From Actinocorallia sp039871655 (GTDB lineage Bacteria > Actinomycetota > Actinomycetes > Streptosporangiales > Streptosporangiaceae), in contig NZ_JBDPLZ010000002.1 in assembly GCF_039871655.1 (NCBI RefSeq), forward strand, positions 919,780 to 983,779: a stretch of DNA of 64,000 nt. Reading direction: 5' to 3'. Positions within the stretch are counted from its first letter, which is position 1; each line of letters begins with the position of its first letter. This document shows, piece after piece, positions 37,145 to 45,485 of this stretch. Both the position numbers and the translations under genes were made by a program. Below the pieces are notes generated by a model, which ran no database searches, was not told the DNA's origin, and saw only the letters and a program-made list of their open reading frames with translations.

Positions 37145-37507
37145 GTGGCCGTACGCGCCCTACGGGGAGCCATCCAGGTGGACGCCGACGAACGGGAGGA
37201 GATCCTGGAGGCGACCGCCGAACTCGTCTCCGAGCTGATGTCCAGGAACGGGCTGACCACCGACGACGTGATCAGCGTGATCTTCACCGCGACCCCGGAC
37301 CTCACCGCGGAGTTCCCCGCCCTGGCCGCGCGCAAGCTCGGCTTCACCGACGTGCCGCTGATGTGCGCCAGCGAGCTGAACGTGCCGCACGCGCTGCCGC
37401 GGGTGGTCCGGCTCATGGCCCACATCGAGACCGACAAGCCGCGGTCGCAGATGCAGCACGTCTACCTGCGGGGCGCGACCGTGCTGCGCCTCGACATCGC
37501 CCAGTGA
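37145..37507 (+). CDS. aroH: Monofunctional chorismate mutase (AroH class)
   Basis: 120 residues from a GTG with GAAGGAGAG upstream. AroH fold signatures: VRALRGAIQVDADEREEILEATAEL, GLTTDDVISVIFTATPDLTAEFPA and VLMAHIETDKPRSQMQHVYLRGA (catalytic Arg/Tyr region). It converts chorismate to prephenate. Prephenate dehydrogenase follows 28 bp downstream, making a compact tyrosine/phenylalanine branch. Confidence 0.95.
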   Translation: MAVRALRGAIQVDADEREEILEATAELVSELMSRNGLTTDDVISVIFTATPDLTAEFPALAARKLGFTDVPLMCASELNVPHALPRVVRLMAHIETDKPRSQMQHVYLRGATVLRLDIAQ

Positions 37508-37535
37508 CAGCCCAGAATCCCGGTAAGGTCCTCCC

Positions 37536-38642
37536 GTGACGGAAATCCCGCGCGTCGCCGTGGTCGGTGCCGGCCTCATCGGCACCTCGGTGGCGCTCGC
37601 CCTGCGCGAGCGCGGAACCGAGGTCCTCTTGAGCGACCGCGACCCCGCCACGCTGGCGCTGGCGGTGGAGCTCGGAGCCGGCTCCGCGCTCCCCGACGAG
37701 CCCGTCGAGCCGGTCGACGTGGCGGTCCTGGCGGTCCCTCCGGCCGCCGTGGGCCGCACCCTGCTGGAGGCGCAGAAGCGGGGCCTGGCCCGGGTCTACA
37801 CCGACGTGGCCAGCGTGAAGGCCCGTCCCGTCCTGGACGCCATGGACCTCGGCTGCGACCTGCGCGGCTATGTTCCCGGCCACCCCCTGGCGGGGAGGGA
37901 ACGTTCCGGTCCCGCCGCGGCCCGCGCCGACCTGTTCCTGGGCCGCCCTTGGGCGCTGTGCCCCACCGAGGCCTCCGGTGAGGAGGCGGTCGAGACGGTC
38001 GCCGCGCTGGTACGGGCCTGCGGGGCCGAGGTGCACCGGGTCGACCCGGTCGAGCACGACCAGGCCGTCGCGCTGGTCTCCCATGGCCCCCACGTGGTGG
38101 CCGCGGCGGTCGCGGCCCGGCTGGAGGACGCGCCCCGGGTGGCGCTGGACCTGGCCGGGCAGGGCGTCCGCGACGTCACCCGGATCGCGGCCAGCGACCC
38201 GGCCCTGTGGGTGGACATCCTCACCGCGAACGCCGCGCCGGTCGCCGAGGTGCTCGACGCGGTCGCCGGTGATCTCGCCCTGGCCGCGGCGATGCTGAGG
38301 GCCTCCGCCTCCGCGGACTCCGACGTCGCCGAAGTGATCATGCAGAGGGTCGGCGACCTCCTGTCCCGGGGCAACGCCGGCCGCGCCCGGATCCCCGGCA
38401 AGCACGGCGGCCGCCCCCCGCGGTATGCGCACGTGCAGGTGGTCATCCCCGACAGCCCCGGCGAGCTCGCCCGGATCTTCGAGGCGGCGGGCCACGCCGG
38501 GGTCAACATCGAAGACGTCTCGATCGAGCACTCGCCGGGCCTTCCGGTGGGTGTGGCGGAGCTCTCGGTCCATCCCGAGTCCGCCGAGACCCTCGCCGCC
38601 GCGCTGCGCGACCGCGGCTGGTCCGTTCCCGTTCTCCCCTGA
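37536..38642 (+). CDS. tyrA: Prephenate dehydrogenase with C-terminal ACT domain
   Basis: 368 residues from a GTG. N-terminal Rossmann domain VAVVGAGLIGTSVALALRERG (residues about 5-26), the middle helical domain with YVPGHPLAGRERSGPAAARADLFLGRPW near 110, and an ACT domain from about 290 (VQVVIPDSPGELARIFEAAGHAGVNIEDVSIEHS). It oxidises and decarboxylates prephenate to hydroxyphenylpyruvate; the ACT domain suggests feedback by an aromatic amino acid. Confidence 0.95.
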   Translation: MTEIPRVAVVGAGLIGTSVALALRERGTEVLLSDRDPATLALAVELGAGSALPDEPVEPVDVAVLAVPPAAVGRTLLEAQKRGLARVYTDVASVKARPVLDAMDLGCDLRGYVPGHPLAGRERSGPAAARADLFLGRPWALCPTEASGEEAVETVAALVRACGAEVHRVDPVEHDQAVALVSHGPHVVAAAVAARLEDAPRVALDLAGQGVRDVTRIAASDPALWVDILTANAAPVAEVLDAVAGDLALAAAMLRASASADSDVAEVIMQRVGDLLSRGNAGRARIPGKHGGRPPRYAHVQVVIPDSPGELARIFEAAGHAGVNIEDVSIEHSPGLPVGVAELSVHPESAETLAAALRDRGWSVPVLP

Positions 38643-38653
38643 AAGTCGAGGAT

Positions 38654-39322
38654 ATGACGCTGATCATCGCCATGGACGGCCCGTCCGGCTCCGGCAAGTC
38701 GAGCGCGGCCAAGGGAGTGGCCCGCGCTCTCGGGTACCGTTATCTGGACACCGGCGCCATGTACCGGGCCATCACCTGGTGGATGCTGGAACAGGGCGTC
38801 GACGTCGAGGACGCGGCGGCGGTCGCGGTCCGTGCGGGCGAGGTGCGCATCGAGGTGAGCACCGACCCGGACGCGCCGGGCGTCTCCGTCGGAGGCGTGG
38901 ACGTCTCCGGGCCGATCCGCGGCCAGGCGGTGACCCGCGCGGTCAGCGCGGTGAGCCGGGTCCCCGAAGTACGGCAGGTCCTGGTGGAGCTGCAGCGTGA
39001 GATCATGGCTGACGGGGACATCGTGGCCGAGGGCCGCGACATCGGCACCGTGGTCGTACCGGACGCTCCCGTCAAGGTCTTCCTCACCGCCAGCGAGGAG
39101 GCCAGGGCCCTGCGCCGGGCCAAGGAGATCGCCGACCCGGCGGTCTCCGTCGAGGCCACCCTGGCCGACCAGGCCCGGCGGGACAGGCTGGACTCCACCC
39201 GCACCGCCTCCCCCCTGACCAAGGCCGATGACGCCGTGGAGATCGACTCGACCGAGCTGGGGCTCGCCGAGGTGATCGACGCGGTCGTACGGCTCGTGAA
39301 AGAGCGCGTCAGCACCGGTTGA
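38654..39322 (+). CDS. cmk: Cytidylate kinase
   Basis: 222 residues. P-loop GPSGSGKSSAAKGVARALGYRYLDTGAMYRA (from residue 7), the CMP-binding insert EVRIEVSTDP and VRQVLVELQREI, then EGRDIGTVVVPDAPVKVFLTAS and AEARA-like lid RRDRLDSTRTASPLTKADDAVEIDST. It phosphorylates CMP/dCMP. The cmk-der order is conserved in actinobacteria. Confidence 0.96.
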   Translation: MTLIIAMDGPSGSGKSSAAKGVARALGYRYLDTGAMYRAITWWMLEQGVDVEDAAAVAVRAGEVRIEVSTDPDAPGVSVGGVDVSGPIRGQAVTRAVSAVSRVPEVRQVLVELQREIMADGDIVAEGRDIGTVVVPDAPVKVFLTASEEARALRRAKEIADPAVSVEATLADQARRDRLDSTRTASPLTKADDAVEIDSTELGLAEVIDAVVRLVKERVSTG

Positions 39323-39367
39323 TCTGTCCTCCGGTGCCGGCGGGACGCACCAGAGAACGGACGAAGC

Positions 39368-40819
39368 ATGACCCAGCAAGACGACTTCGCGACCGAGGAA
39401 GAGTTCGAGACGTTCGACCCGGACGACTTCGACCCCTCGCAGTACGAGGACTTCGACGAGGAGGCCGAGGCCGCCGAGCCGGTGCGCCTGCCGGTGGTGG
39501 CGGTCGTCGGCCGCCCCAACGTCGGCAAGTCGACCCTGGTCAACCGGATCATCGGCCGACGTGAGGCCGTGGTCGAGGACGTGCCGGGCGTGACCCGCGA
39601 CCGGGTGGCCTACCAGGCGTCCTGGAACGGCCGGGAGTTCACCGTCGTGGACACCGGCGGCTGGCTGCCCGAGTCGCGCGGCCTGGCCGCGGCCATCGCC
39701 GAGCAGGCCAAGCTCGCGGTCGAGCTGGCCGACGTGGTGCTGTTCGTGGTGGACGCCACCGTCGGGGCCACCGACATCGACGAGGCCGTCGTGGAGATCC
39801 TGCGCCGGTCCAGGAAACCGGTCGTCCTGGCCGCCAACAAGGCCGACGACGCCCGGGCGGAGCTGGAGGCCGCCTCGCTGTGGAACCTGGGCATCGGCGA
39901 GCCGTCCCCGGTCTCGGCGCTGCACGGCCGCTCCAGTGGCGACCTCCTGGACCGGGTGCTGGAGGCGCTGCCCGAGCCCGCCCCGCGCGAGCGGCTCGGC
40001 GAGGCGCCCGGCGGCCCGCGCCGGGTGGCGCTCATGGGCCGGCCCAACGTCGGCAAGTCCAGCCTGCTGAACAAGCTGGCCAAGGAGAACCGCGCCGTGG
40101 TCGACTCGGTGGCCGGCACCACCCGCGACCCGGTCGACGAGCTGATCCAGCTCGGCGGCAAGACCTGGCGGTTCATCGACACCGCGGGCATCCGCAAGCG
40201 CCACCGTGAGAACCAGGGCGCCGACTTCTACGCCATCCTGCGCACCCAGTCCGCGCTGGAGCGCTCCGAGGTCGCCGTGGTCCTCGTCGACGCCGGCGAG
40301 CCCCTGGCCGAGCAGGACCTGCGCATCGTCAACAACGTGATCGAGGCGGGCCGCGCCCTCGTCCTGGCCTACAACAAGTGGGACCTCGTGGACGAGGAGC
40401 GCCGTTTCTACCTCGACCGGGAGATCGAACGCCAGCTCGTCGGCGCCCGCTGGGCCCCCCGGGTGAACATCTCGGCGAAGACCGGACGCCACGTCGAGAA
40501 GCTGGTCCCCGCGATCGACACCGCCTTGGAGAGCTGGGGACACCGGGTTCCCACCGGCAAGCTCAACCAGTTCTTCACCGACCTGGTCTCCTCCCACCCC
40601 CACCCCATCCGGGGGGGCAAGCAGCCCCGCGTCCTCTTCGCCACTCAGGCCGGCACCCGCCCGCCGAGGTTCGTCCTCTTCACCAGCGGCTTCCTCGAGC
40701 CCGGCTACCGCCGCTTCATCGAGCGCCGCATCCGCGAGGAGTTCGGTTTCGAGGGCAGCCCCATCTCGGTGACGATGAAGATCCGTGAGAAGCGCAAGGA
40801 CCGCAACAAGCGCCGCTAG
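39368..40819 (+). CDS. der: GTPase Der (EngA), ribosome assembly
   Basis: 483 residues. After an acidic N-terminal tail (1-40) come two GTPase domains: G1 GRPNVGKSTLVNR near 52, G3 DTGGW, G4 NKAD; and G1' GRPNVGKSSLLNK near 225, G3' DTAGIRKR, G4' NKWD. A C-terminal KH-like domain (from about 390) is present. It is needed for 50S assembly. A hairpin terminator follows. Confidence 0.97.
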   Translation: MTQQDDFATEEEFETFDPDDFDPSQYEDFDEEAEAAEPVRLPVVAVVGRPNVGKSTLVNRIIGRREAVVEDVPGVTRDRVAYQASWNGREFTVVDTGGWLPESRGLAAAIAEQAKLAVELADVVLFVVDATVGATDIDEAVVEILRRSRKPVVLAANKADDARAELEAASLWNLGIGEPSPVSALHGRSSGDLLDRVLEALPEPAPRERLGEAPGGPRRVALMGRPNVGKSSLLNKLAKENRAVVDSVAGTTRDPVDELIQLGGKTWRFIDTAGIRKRHRENQGADFYAILRTQSALERSEVAVVLVDAGEPLAEQDLRIVNNVIEAGRALVLAYNKWDLVDEERRFYLDREIERQLVGARWAPRVNISAKTGRHVEKLVPAIDTALESWGHRVPTGKLNQFFTDLVSSHPHPIRGGKQPRVLFATQAGTRPPRFVLFTSGFLEPGYRRFIERRIREEFGFEGSPISVTMKIREKRKDRNKRR

Positions 40820-40825
40820 GCCTTC

Positions 40826-40856
40826 GTGCCAACGGCTTTTGTCAAGCCGTTGGTAC
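40826..40856 (+). terminator. Hairpin terminator after der
   Basis: A 13-bp stem with one G-T pair (40826-40838 with 40844-40856) and a 5-nt loop TTGTC, beginning 7 bp after the der stop. No T run follows. Confidence 0.65.
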
Positions 40857-41152
40857 GAACTGCCTGCCTGAGCTGATAAGCTCGGTAGCTGACCGGCCTG
40901 GGGCGTTAAGAAGAGCCCCGGGCGCGCAAGTGGAGCCAGCTCCCACCTGATCGGCCTTCGGGCTGGCGGGTCCCGGTCCGGCGTCCTGGGATTCCCTGGA
41001 TGTCGAGCAGCCCTTTGCAGGGGATACCTTGGATGGTGTACCCGCGAGGGCTGACCGGTGGTGGCCTCGCATGCGCGTCGTGCGGGGCTTTCTTCGTCTG
41101 GGAGTCCGGGTACGACAGGTTCATCGGACATGAAAGGCCCCAGGGAGGTCCC
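40857..41152 (+). other. Structured leader of the infC operon
   Basis: This gene-free stretch before infC folds readily into several local hairpins: GAGCT-GATA-AGCTC near 40871, GGGGC/GCCCC near 40902-40921, GTGGAGC/GCTCCCAC near 40930-40947, and CCC/GGG near 41012. A TTGCAG (41013) with TGTACC 16 bp later is a weak promoter candidate. It may control IF3/L35/L20 expression, but no named leader family is recognised. Confidence 0.45.
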
Positions 41153-41800
41153 ATCAGCGCCGAAACGCGTTTCACCGAACCGCGCATCAACGACCGCATT
41201 CGCGTGCCGGAAGTCCGGCTCGTCGGGCCCAACGGCGAGCAGGTGGGCATCGTCCCCATCGCCAAGGCGCTCGATCTTGCCCGTGAGTCCGACCTCGACC
41301 TGGTCGAAGTCGCGCCCACCGCGCGGCCTCCCGTGGCCAAGCTCATGGACTACGGCAAGTTCAAGTACGAGTCCGCGATGAAGGCGCGTGAGGCGCGGCG
41401 CAACCAGGCGCACACGATCATCAAGGAGATCAAGCTCCGCCCGAAGATCGACCCGCACGACTACGAGACCAAGAAGGGTCACGTGGTGCGGTTTCTCAAG
41501 GGCGGGGACAAGGTCAAGGTGACGATCATGTTCCGCGGTCGCGAGCAGTCCCGGCCGGAGCTCGGCTACCGGCTGCTGCAGCGCCTCGCCCAGGACGTCA
41601 GCGAGCTCGGGTTCGTGGAGTCGAACGCCAAGCAGGACGGCCGGAACATGATCATGGTGATCGGGCCGCACAAGAAGAAGGCCGAGGCCAAGGCCGAGCA
41701 GGCCGAGGCGCGGGCCCAGCGCAACGCCGCCGCGCGCGGCGAGCAGGAGGCCGACGACGCCCCGGTCGTCGAGGAGGCCGAGGAGCCCGGCTCCGAGTGA
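41153..41800 (+). CDS. infC: Translation initiation factor IF-3, non-canonical ATC start
   Basis: 215 residues. The reading frame has no ATG/GTG/TTG at the homologous position; the ATC at 41153 follows GGGAGG (41143-41148) and gives (M)SAETRFTEPRINDRIRVPEVRLVGPNGEQVG, the expected start for actinobacterial IF3. AUU/AUC starts are a known autoregulatory feature of infC because IF3 rejects non-AUG starts. The N- and C-terminal domains are complete, with YETKKGHVVRFLKGGDKVKVTIMFRGRE and an actinobacterial acidic/Lys-rich tail. An ATG at 41000 would add 51 unmatched residues. Confidence 0.93.
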   Translation: MSAETRFTEPRINDRIRVPEVRLVGPNGEQVGIVPIAKALDLARESDLDLVEVAPTARPPVAKLMDYGKFKYESAMKAREARRNQAHTIIKEIKLRPKIDPHDYETKKGHVVRFLKGGDKVKVTIMFRGREQSRPELGYRLLQRLAQDVSELGFVESNAKQDGRNMIMVIGPHKKKAEAKAEQAEARAQRNAAARGEQEADDAPVVEEAEEPGSE

Positions 41801-41812
41801 GACCCACCTGAG

Positions 41813-41842
41813 ACCGGGTCCCCTCGCAGCGGGGGACCCGGT
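41813..41842 (+). other. Hairpin between infC and rpmI
   Basis: ACCGGGTCCCC (41813-41823) pairs perfectly with GGGGACCCGGT (41832-41842). There is no T run, so it is more likely an mRNA processing or control structure inside the operon than a full terminator. Confidence 0.6.
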
Positions 41843-41930
41843 TCAGGATGTACGCACCTGTTGCTGACCCAGGCGTGCATTCCCCCGCACGTCCGGTCAG
41901 CCACGCCTAGATGAAGAGGAGACGGCCGCC

Positions 41931-42125
41931 ATGCCGAAGACGAAGACCCACAGTGGTGCCAAGAAGCGCTTCAAGCTGACCGGCTCCGGCAAGGTGGTGC
42001 GCCGCCGCGCCAACAAGAACCACCTGCTGGAGCACAAGCCGACCAAGCGCACCCGTCGCCTGGACGGCAACGCGGTGGTCTCCGCCGCCGACACCCCCAT
42101 GATCAAGAAGCTGCTGCGCAAGTAG
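41931..42125 (+). CDS. rpmI: 50S ribosomal protein L35
   Basis: 64 residues, full length: MPKTKTHSGAKKRFKLTGSGK at the start and RLDGNAVVSAADTPMIKKLLRK at the end. It is the middle gene of infC-rpmI-rplT, with AGAGGAG upstream. Confidence 0.97.
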   Translation: MPKTKTHSGAKKRFKLTGSGKVVRRRANKNHLLEHKPTKRTRRLDGNAVVSAADTPMIKKLLRK

Positions 42126-42199
42126 TAGCCGTCCGACCGACAAGTACGACCGGCCGGAGGGCGATAAGAGCCCCGGCCCCCACGAAGGAGTTGTGAGAC

Positions 42200-42574
42200 G
42201 TGGCACGCGTGAAGCGGGCGGTCAACGCCGCCAAGAAGCGTCGGGTCGTTCTGGAGCGCTCGAGCGGCTACCGCGGCCAGCGGTCCCGCCTGTACCGCAA
42301 GGCCAAGGAGCAGCAGCTCCACTCGATGACGTACGCCTTCCGGGACCGCAAGGACCGCAAGGGCCAGTTCCGCCGGCTGTGGATCCAGCGCATCAACGCC
42401 GCCGTCCGCCTCAACGGCATGACCTACAACCGGTTCATCCAGGGCCTCAAGGCCGCTGAGGTCGAGGTCGACCGGCGCATGCTGGCCGAGCTCGCGGTGA
42501 ACGACGCCGCCGCCTTCGCGGCGCTGGTCGAGGTCGCCAAGAAGGCCCTCCCGGCCGAGCCGGCCAAGGCCTGA
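42200..42574 (+). CDS. rplT: 50S ribosomal protein L20
   Basis: 124 residues from a GTG preceded by GAAGGAG. ARVKRAVNAAKKRRVVLERSSGYRGQRSRLYRKAKEQ is the rRNA-binding extension, followed by the globular domain RRLWIQRINAAVRLNGMTYN. It binds 23S rRNA early in 50S assembly and, in other bacteria, represses its own operon. Confidence 0.97.
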   Translation: MARVKRAVNAAKKRRVVLERSSGYRGQRSRLYRKAKEQQLHSMTYAFRDRKDRKGQFRRLWIQRINAAVRLNGMTYNRFIQGLKAAEVEVDRRMLAELAVNDAAAFAALVEVAKKALPAEPAKA

Positions 42575-42585
42575 GGACGCGGCAG

Positions 42586-43422
42586 ATGGCGGGCCTCGAG
42601 CTGACCAGTATCCGCTCCCCGCGGGTGAAGTCCGCTCGCAGGCTCGCCAAAAGGTCCTTCCGGCAACAGGACCGGCGGTTCCTCGCGGAGGGACCGCAGG
42701 CCGTCCGGGAGGCGCTGGCCCTCGAAGGGGGGCTGGTGGAGCTGTACACGACGGCCGACGCCGCGGGCCGGCACGCCGAGCTGATCGCCGCGGCCGAGAA
42801 GGCCGGCGTCCCGGTGCTGCGGGTGAGCGGCGAGGTCATGGCCGAGCTGGCACAGACCGTGACCCCGCAGGGGCTGCTGGCGGTCTGCGCCTTCCTCGAC
42901 GTCCCGCTGGGGACCGCTCTTCGCGCTCCGGACGGCGATGGCGGCGGACCCAGGCTGGTGACCGTCCTCTCCCACGTACGTGATCCCGGCAACGCCGGGA
43001 CGGTGCTGCGCGCCTCCGACGCCGCCGGCGCCGACGCGGTGATCTTCACCGACGCGTCCGTGGACCCCTACAACGGCAAATGCGTCCGCGCCTCGGCGGG
43101 CAGCCTCTTCCACCTTCCGGTGGTGACCGGCCCCCGTTACGACACGCTGATCCCCGCGCTCAAGGACGCCGGCCTGACCGTGCTGGCCGCGGACGGCGCG
43201 GGAGAGCACACCCTGGACGATCTGGCCGACGAGGGCGCGCTGAGCCGTCCGACGGCCTGGGTGTTCGGCAACGAGGCCTGGGGCCTGCCCGAGGAAGTAC
43301 GGGCGCTGGCCGACGACGTGGTCCGGGTGCCCATTCACGGGAAGGCGGAGAGCCTCAATCTGGCGACGGCCGCGGCCGTGTGCCTCTACGCCTCGGCGCG
43401 CGCCCAGCGAAGAGTCAGATAA
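42586..43422 (+). CDS. SpoU/TrmH-family RNA 2'-O-methyltransferase
   Basis: 278 residues. An N-terminal substrate domain (KRSFRQQDRRFLAEGPQAVREAL) precedes the trefoil-knot SPOUT domain. Motif 1 is HVRDPGNAGTVLRASDAAG near residue 130, motif 2 VFGNEAWGLPEEV near 226, motif 3 VPIHGKAESLNLATAAAV near 248. It uses S-adenosylmethionine and probably methylates 23S rRNA. It lies 11 bp after rplT, so it is likely cotranscribed. Confidence 0.92.
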   Translation: MAGLELTSIRSPRVKSARRLAKRSFRQQDRRFLAEGPQAVREALALEGGLVELYTTADAAGRHAELIAAAEKAGVPVLRVSGEVMAELAQTVTPQGLLAVCAFLDVPLGTALRAPDGDGGGPRLVTVLSHVRDPGNAGTVLRASDAAGADAVIFTDASVDPYNGKCVRASAGSLFHLPVVTGPRYDTLIPALKDAGLTVLAADGAGEHTLDDLADEGALSRPTAWVFGNEAWGLPEEVRALADDVVRVPIHGKAESLNLATAAAVCLYASARAQRRVR

Positions 43423-43424
43423 TT

Positions 43425-43442
43425 CCTTACCCCCCGGTAAGG
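43425..43442. repeat. CTTAC/GTAAG palindrome copy 1
   Basis: CCTTACC and GGTAAGG with a 4-bp spacer, immediately after the methyltransferase stop; it could act as its terminator. It belongs with two similar palindromes at 44153-44168 and 45323-45338. The remaining 43443-43695 gap has no supported gene. Confidence 0.55.
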
Positions 43443-43695
43443 TTGCCGCGGTTGGCGCCTTCCCTGGCCGTTTGAGGACGTATGGCGTTGCCGCGTCCCC
43501 GTCTCCGCTGCTGCGAAGATGACCATGAAGCCCGTTTCCCGCCTCCGGGCGGTACGCGGGTGGCCATGTCTCCTAGGAGTGTCTGGTAGATCTCGTGCCT
43601 GTTTCTTCATTCGAGTGGGCGGTCGTCCGCTCCTGTGCCAGGGTGTCGACCGTCATGACATCCCGCGTTACCGCAGGCCCCAGGAAAGGGAGCGC

Positions 43696-44121
43696 GTGGT
43701 CCGACCGAGGTCCGAGCTGATGCGCACCGGCATGACCCGCTGCCGTGAAACGGCGGACCGGGACCTGCGCGTCGAGTTGGCGGGCGTGCACGGCGACACC
43801 GCGGTGGTGAGAGTGGCCGGGGAGATCGACCTCCGGTCCGCCCTCACGCTGCGGGACCATCTGACCGCGGTCACCGAAGCGGGTTTCGCGTCGATCGTCA
43901 TCGACTTCGAGAAGGTCCTCTTCTGCGACGCCTCCGGGCTCAACGTGCTCGTCGCGCTGGCCAACCGGATGCGGTCCGGCGGGGGAGGCGTGTGGCTGGC
44001 GGAGGTGCGCCCGGCGCAGCGCCGGCTGTTCCAGATCACCGGTCTCGACCGCCGTTTCCCGCTGTGCGAGCGGGTCGAGGACGCGGTCGCGCAGGCGGGT
44101 CCGCACTCGCCCAGCCGTTAG
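43696..44121 (+). CDS. STAS-domain anti-sigma factor antagonist-like protein
   Basis: 141 residues from a GTG preceded by GGGAG (an ATG at 43720 is possible). The STAS fold is clear: VVRVAGEIDLRSALTLRDHL, FEKVLFCDASGLNVLVALANRM and the late RLFQITGLDRRFPLC. The Ser in DASGL is the phosphorylation site of SpoIIAA-type antagonists. No anti-sigma kinase or sigma factor is adjacent, so its partner is encoded elsewhere. Confidence 0.88.
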   Translation: MVRPRSELMRTGMTRCRETADRDLRVELAGVHGDTAVVRVAGEIDLRSALTLRDHLTAVTEAGFASIVIDFEKVLFCDASGLNVLVALANRMRSGGGGVWLAEVRPAQRRLFQITGLDRRFPLCERVEDAVAQAGPHSPSR

Positions 44122-44152
44122 TTTCGAACGACCCGGGAGAAAGGCCGTCATT

Positions 44153-44168
44153 CCCTTACCCGTAAGGG
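44153..44168. repeat. CTTAC/GTAAG palindrome copy 2
   Basis: CCCTTAC-CC-GTAAGGG, about 75 bp before the histidine kinase start. It is the same core as copy 3 (CTTAC-2 bp-GTAAG). Confidence 0.55.
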
Positions 44169-44243
44169 GTTTCGCGCTCCCAAGACCCCCTTCCCTGACG
44201 CTAGGCTCTGTGTCATCAGGCCGTTGGGGAAGGGGCCTCTCCA

Positions 44244-45335
44244 TTGAGCGCGGACGGGCAGAGCGCGGAGCAGGGCACGCTCGTGCCCGAGCCTCGCAGC
44301 GCGCCCTCCTACGGTGACGAGCTGCCCGACGGGCTGCTGGTCGCCGACGCCGAGGGCCGGGTCGTCTCCTTCAACCGGATGGCCGAGCGCCTCACCGCCC
44401 TGCGCCGCGAGCAGGTCCTGGGCCGCGACGCCCGGGACGTCCTGCCGCTGCACGACGCCGACGGGCGGGACTGGTGGAAGTGCGTGGACCCGTACGGGGG
44501 CCTGTGCACCCGCACCCGCCACTCCGAGCAGAGCCTGTTCCTGGCGGGCGGGCGCGAGGTGCTGGTGACGGCGTCCTACCAGCGCGACGCGCGGCACCGC
44601 GTCCGGCGTTTCCACGTGTCGCTGCGCGACGCCGAGGCCCGGGTGCGCCAGGAGCGCCAGCGCGCCGACCTGGTCTCCACCGTCGCCCACGAGCTGCGCT
44701 CGCCCCTGACCAGCGTGAAGGGCTTCACCGCGACGCTGTTGTCCAAGTGGCACCGCTTCAACGACGACCAGAAGCTCGTCATGCTGGAGACGGTCAACGC
44801 CGACGCCGACCGCGTCACCCGCCTGATCACCGAGCTGCTGGACGTCTCCCGGATCGAGGCGGGCCGTCTGGAGATGCGCCGCCAGCCGGTGGACCTGGCG
44901 GGCCAGGCCCGGCGGACGATCGCGGGCCGGGTCGCCGCCGGGGACCCGGAGGACCGCTTCCGCCTGGACGTGCGCGATCCGCTGCCGGAGCTGTGGCTGG
45001 ATCCCGACAAGATCGCCCAGATCCTCGGTAATCTGGTGGAAAACGCCGTGCGTCACGGCGCTGGTACTGTCACGATCGTGGTGGAGCCGGACATCGGGAG
45101 GGAGGGGGCCGTCGTGTCGGTCCGCGACGAGGGCGAAGGCATCCCCCCCGAGGCCGCCAACCGCGTCTTCCGCCAGTTCTGGCGGGGCAACCGCCGCCGG
45201 GGCACCGGCCTCGGCCTCTATATCGTGAAGGGCCTCGTGGAGGCCCACGGCGGCGTGATCACCGTGCAACAGGCCCCCGGCGGCGGCGCCGAGTTCCGAT
45301 TTACCTTGCCCGCCGGCACCCCGTCTTACGCGTAA
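44244..45335 (+). CDS. Cytoplasmic PAS-domain histidine kinase, orphan
   Basis: 363 residues from a TTG with GGGGAAGGGG upstream. PAS domain (about 22-130, DGLLVADAEGRVVSFNRMAERL), then HisKA with the phospho-acceptor His in STVAHELRSPLTSVKGF near 150, and HATPase with N-box NLVENAVRHG, G1 VRDEGEGIPPEAANRVF and G2 GTGLGLYIVKGLVEAHGG. There is no transmembrane segment and no response regulator beside it. Cys residues in the PAS region (KCVDPYGGLC) could bind a cofactor or sense redox, which is speculative. Confidence 0.92.
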   Translation: MSADGQSAEQGTLVPEPRSAPSYGDELPDGLLVADAEGRVVSFNRMAERLTALRREQVLGRDARDVLPLHDADGRDWWKCVDPYGGLCTRTRHSEQSLFLAGGREVLVTASYQRDARHRVRRFHVSLRDAEARVRQERQRADLVSTVAHELRSPLTSVKGFTATLLSKWHRFNDDQKLVMLETVNADADRVTRLITELLDVSRIEAGRLEMRRQPVDLAGQARRTIAGRVAAGDPEDRFRLDVRDPLPELWLDPDKIAQILGNLVENAVRHGAGTVTIVVEPDIGREGAVVSVRDEGEGIPPEAANRVFRQFWRGNRRRGTGLGLYIVKGLVEAHGGVITVQQAPGGGAEFRFTLPAGTPSYA

Positions 45336-45338
45336 GAC
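45323..45338. repeat. CTTAC/GTAAG palindrome copy 3
   Basis: GTCTTACG-CGTAAGAC, a perfect 16-bp palindrome that includes the histidine kinase stop codon. Confidence 0.6.
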
Positions 45339-45485
45339 CCCGGCGGGCCGCCCCAGGCGAGTGTTTCAGGGCCGTCCTCAGGCCGCGTCTCCACGGGCTC
45401 CCGCGCGGGGCCCGCCGCGGCGGGGAACGGCCGTCGACCGGCCAACCACTAAACTCTGCGGGTAATCCCGCTAGGAGTCCTGATC

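Noticed and set aside
41000..41152. ATG-started extended IF3
   Set aside because: The extra 51 residues resemble no IF3 N-terminus and cover the structured leader and the ribosome binding site for the ATC start.
45336..45485. T-box or attenuator before pheS
   Set aside because: The likely transcript leader is about 25 nt and no specifier loop or T-box sequence is visible; the tyrS leader likewise lacks one.
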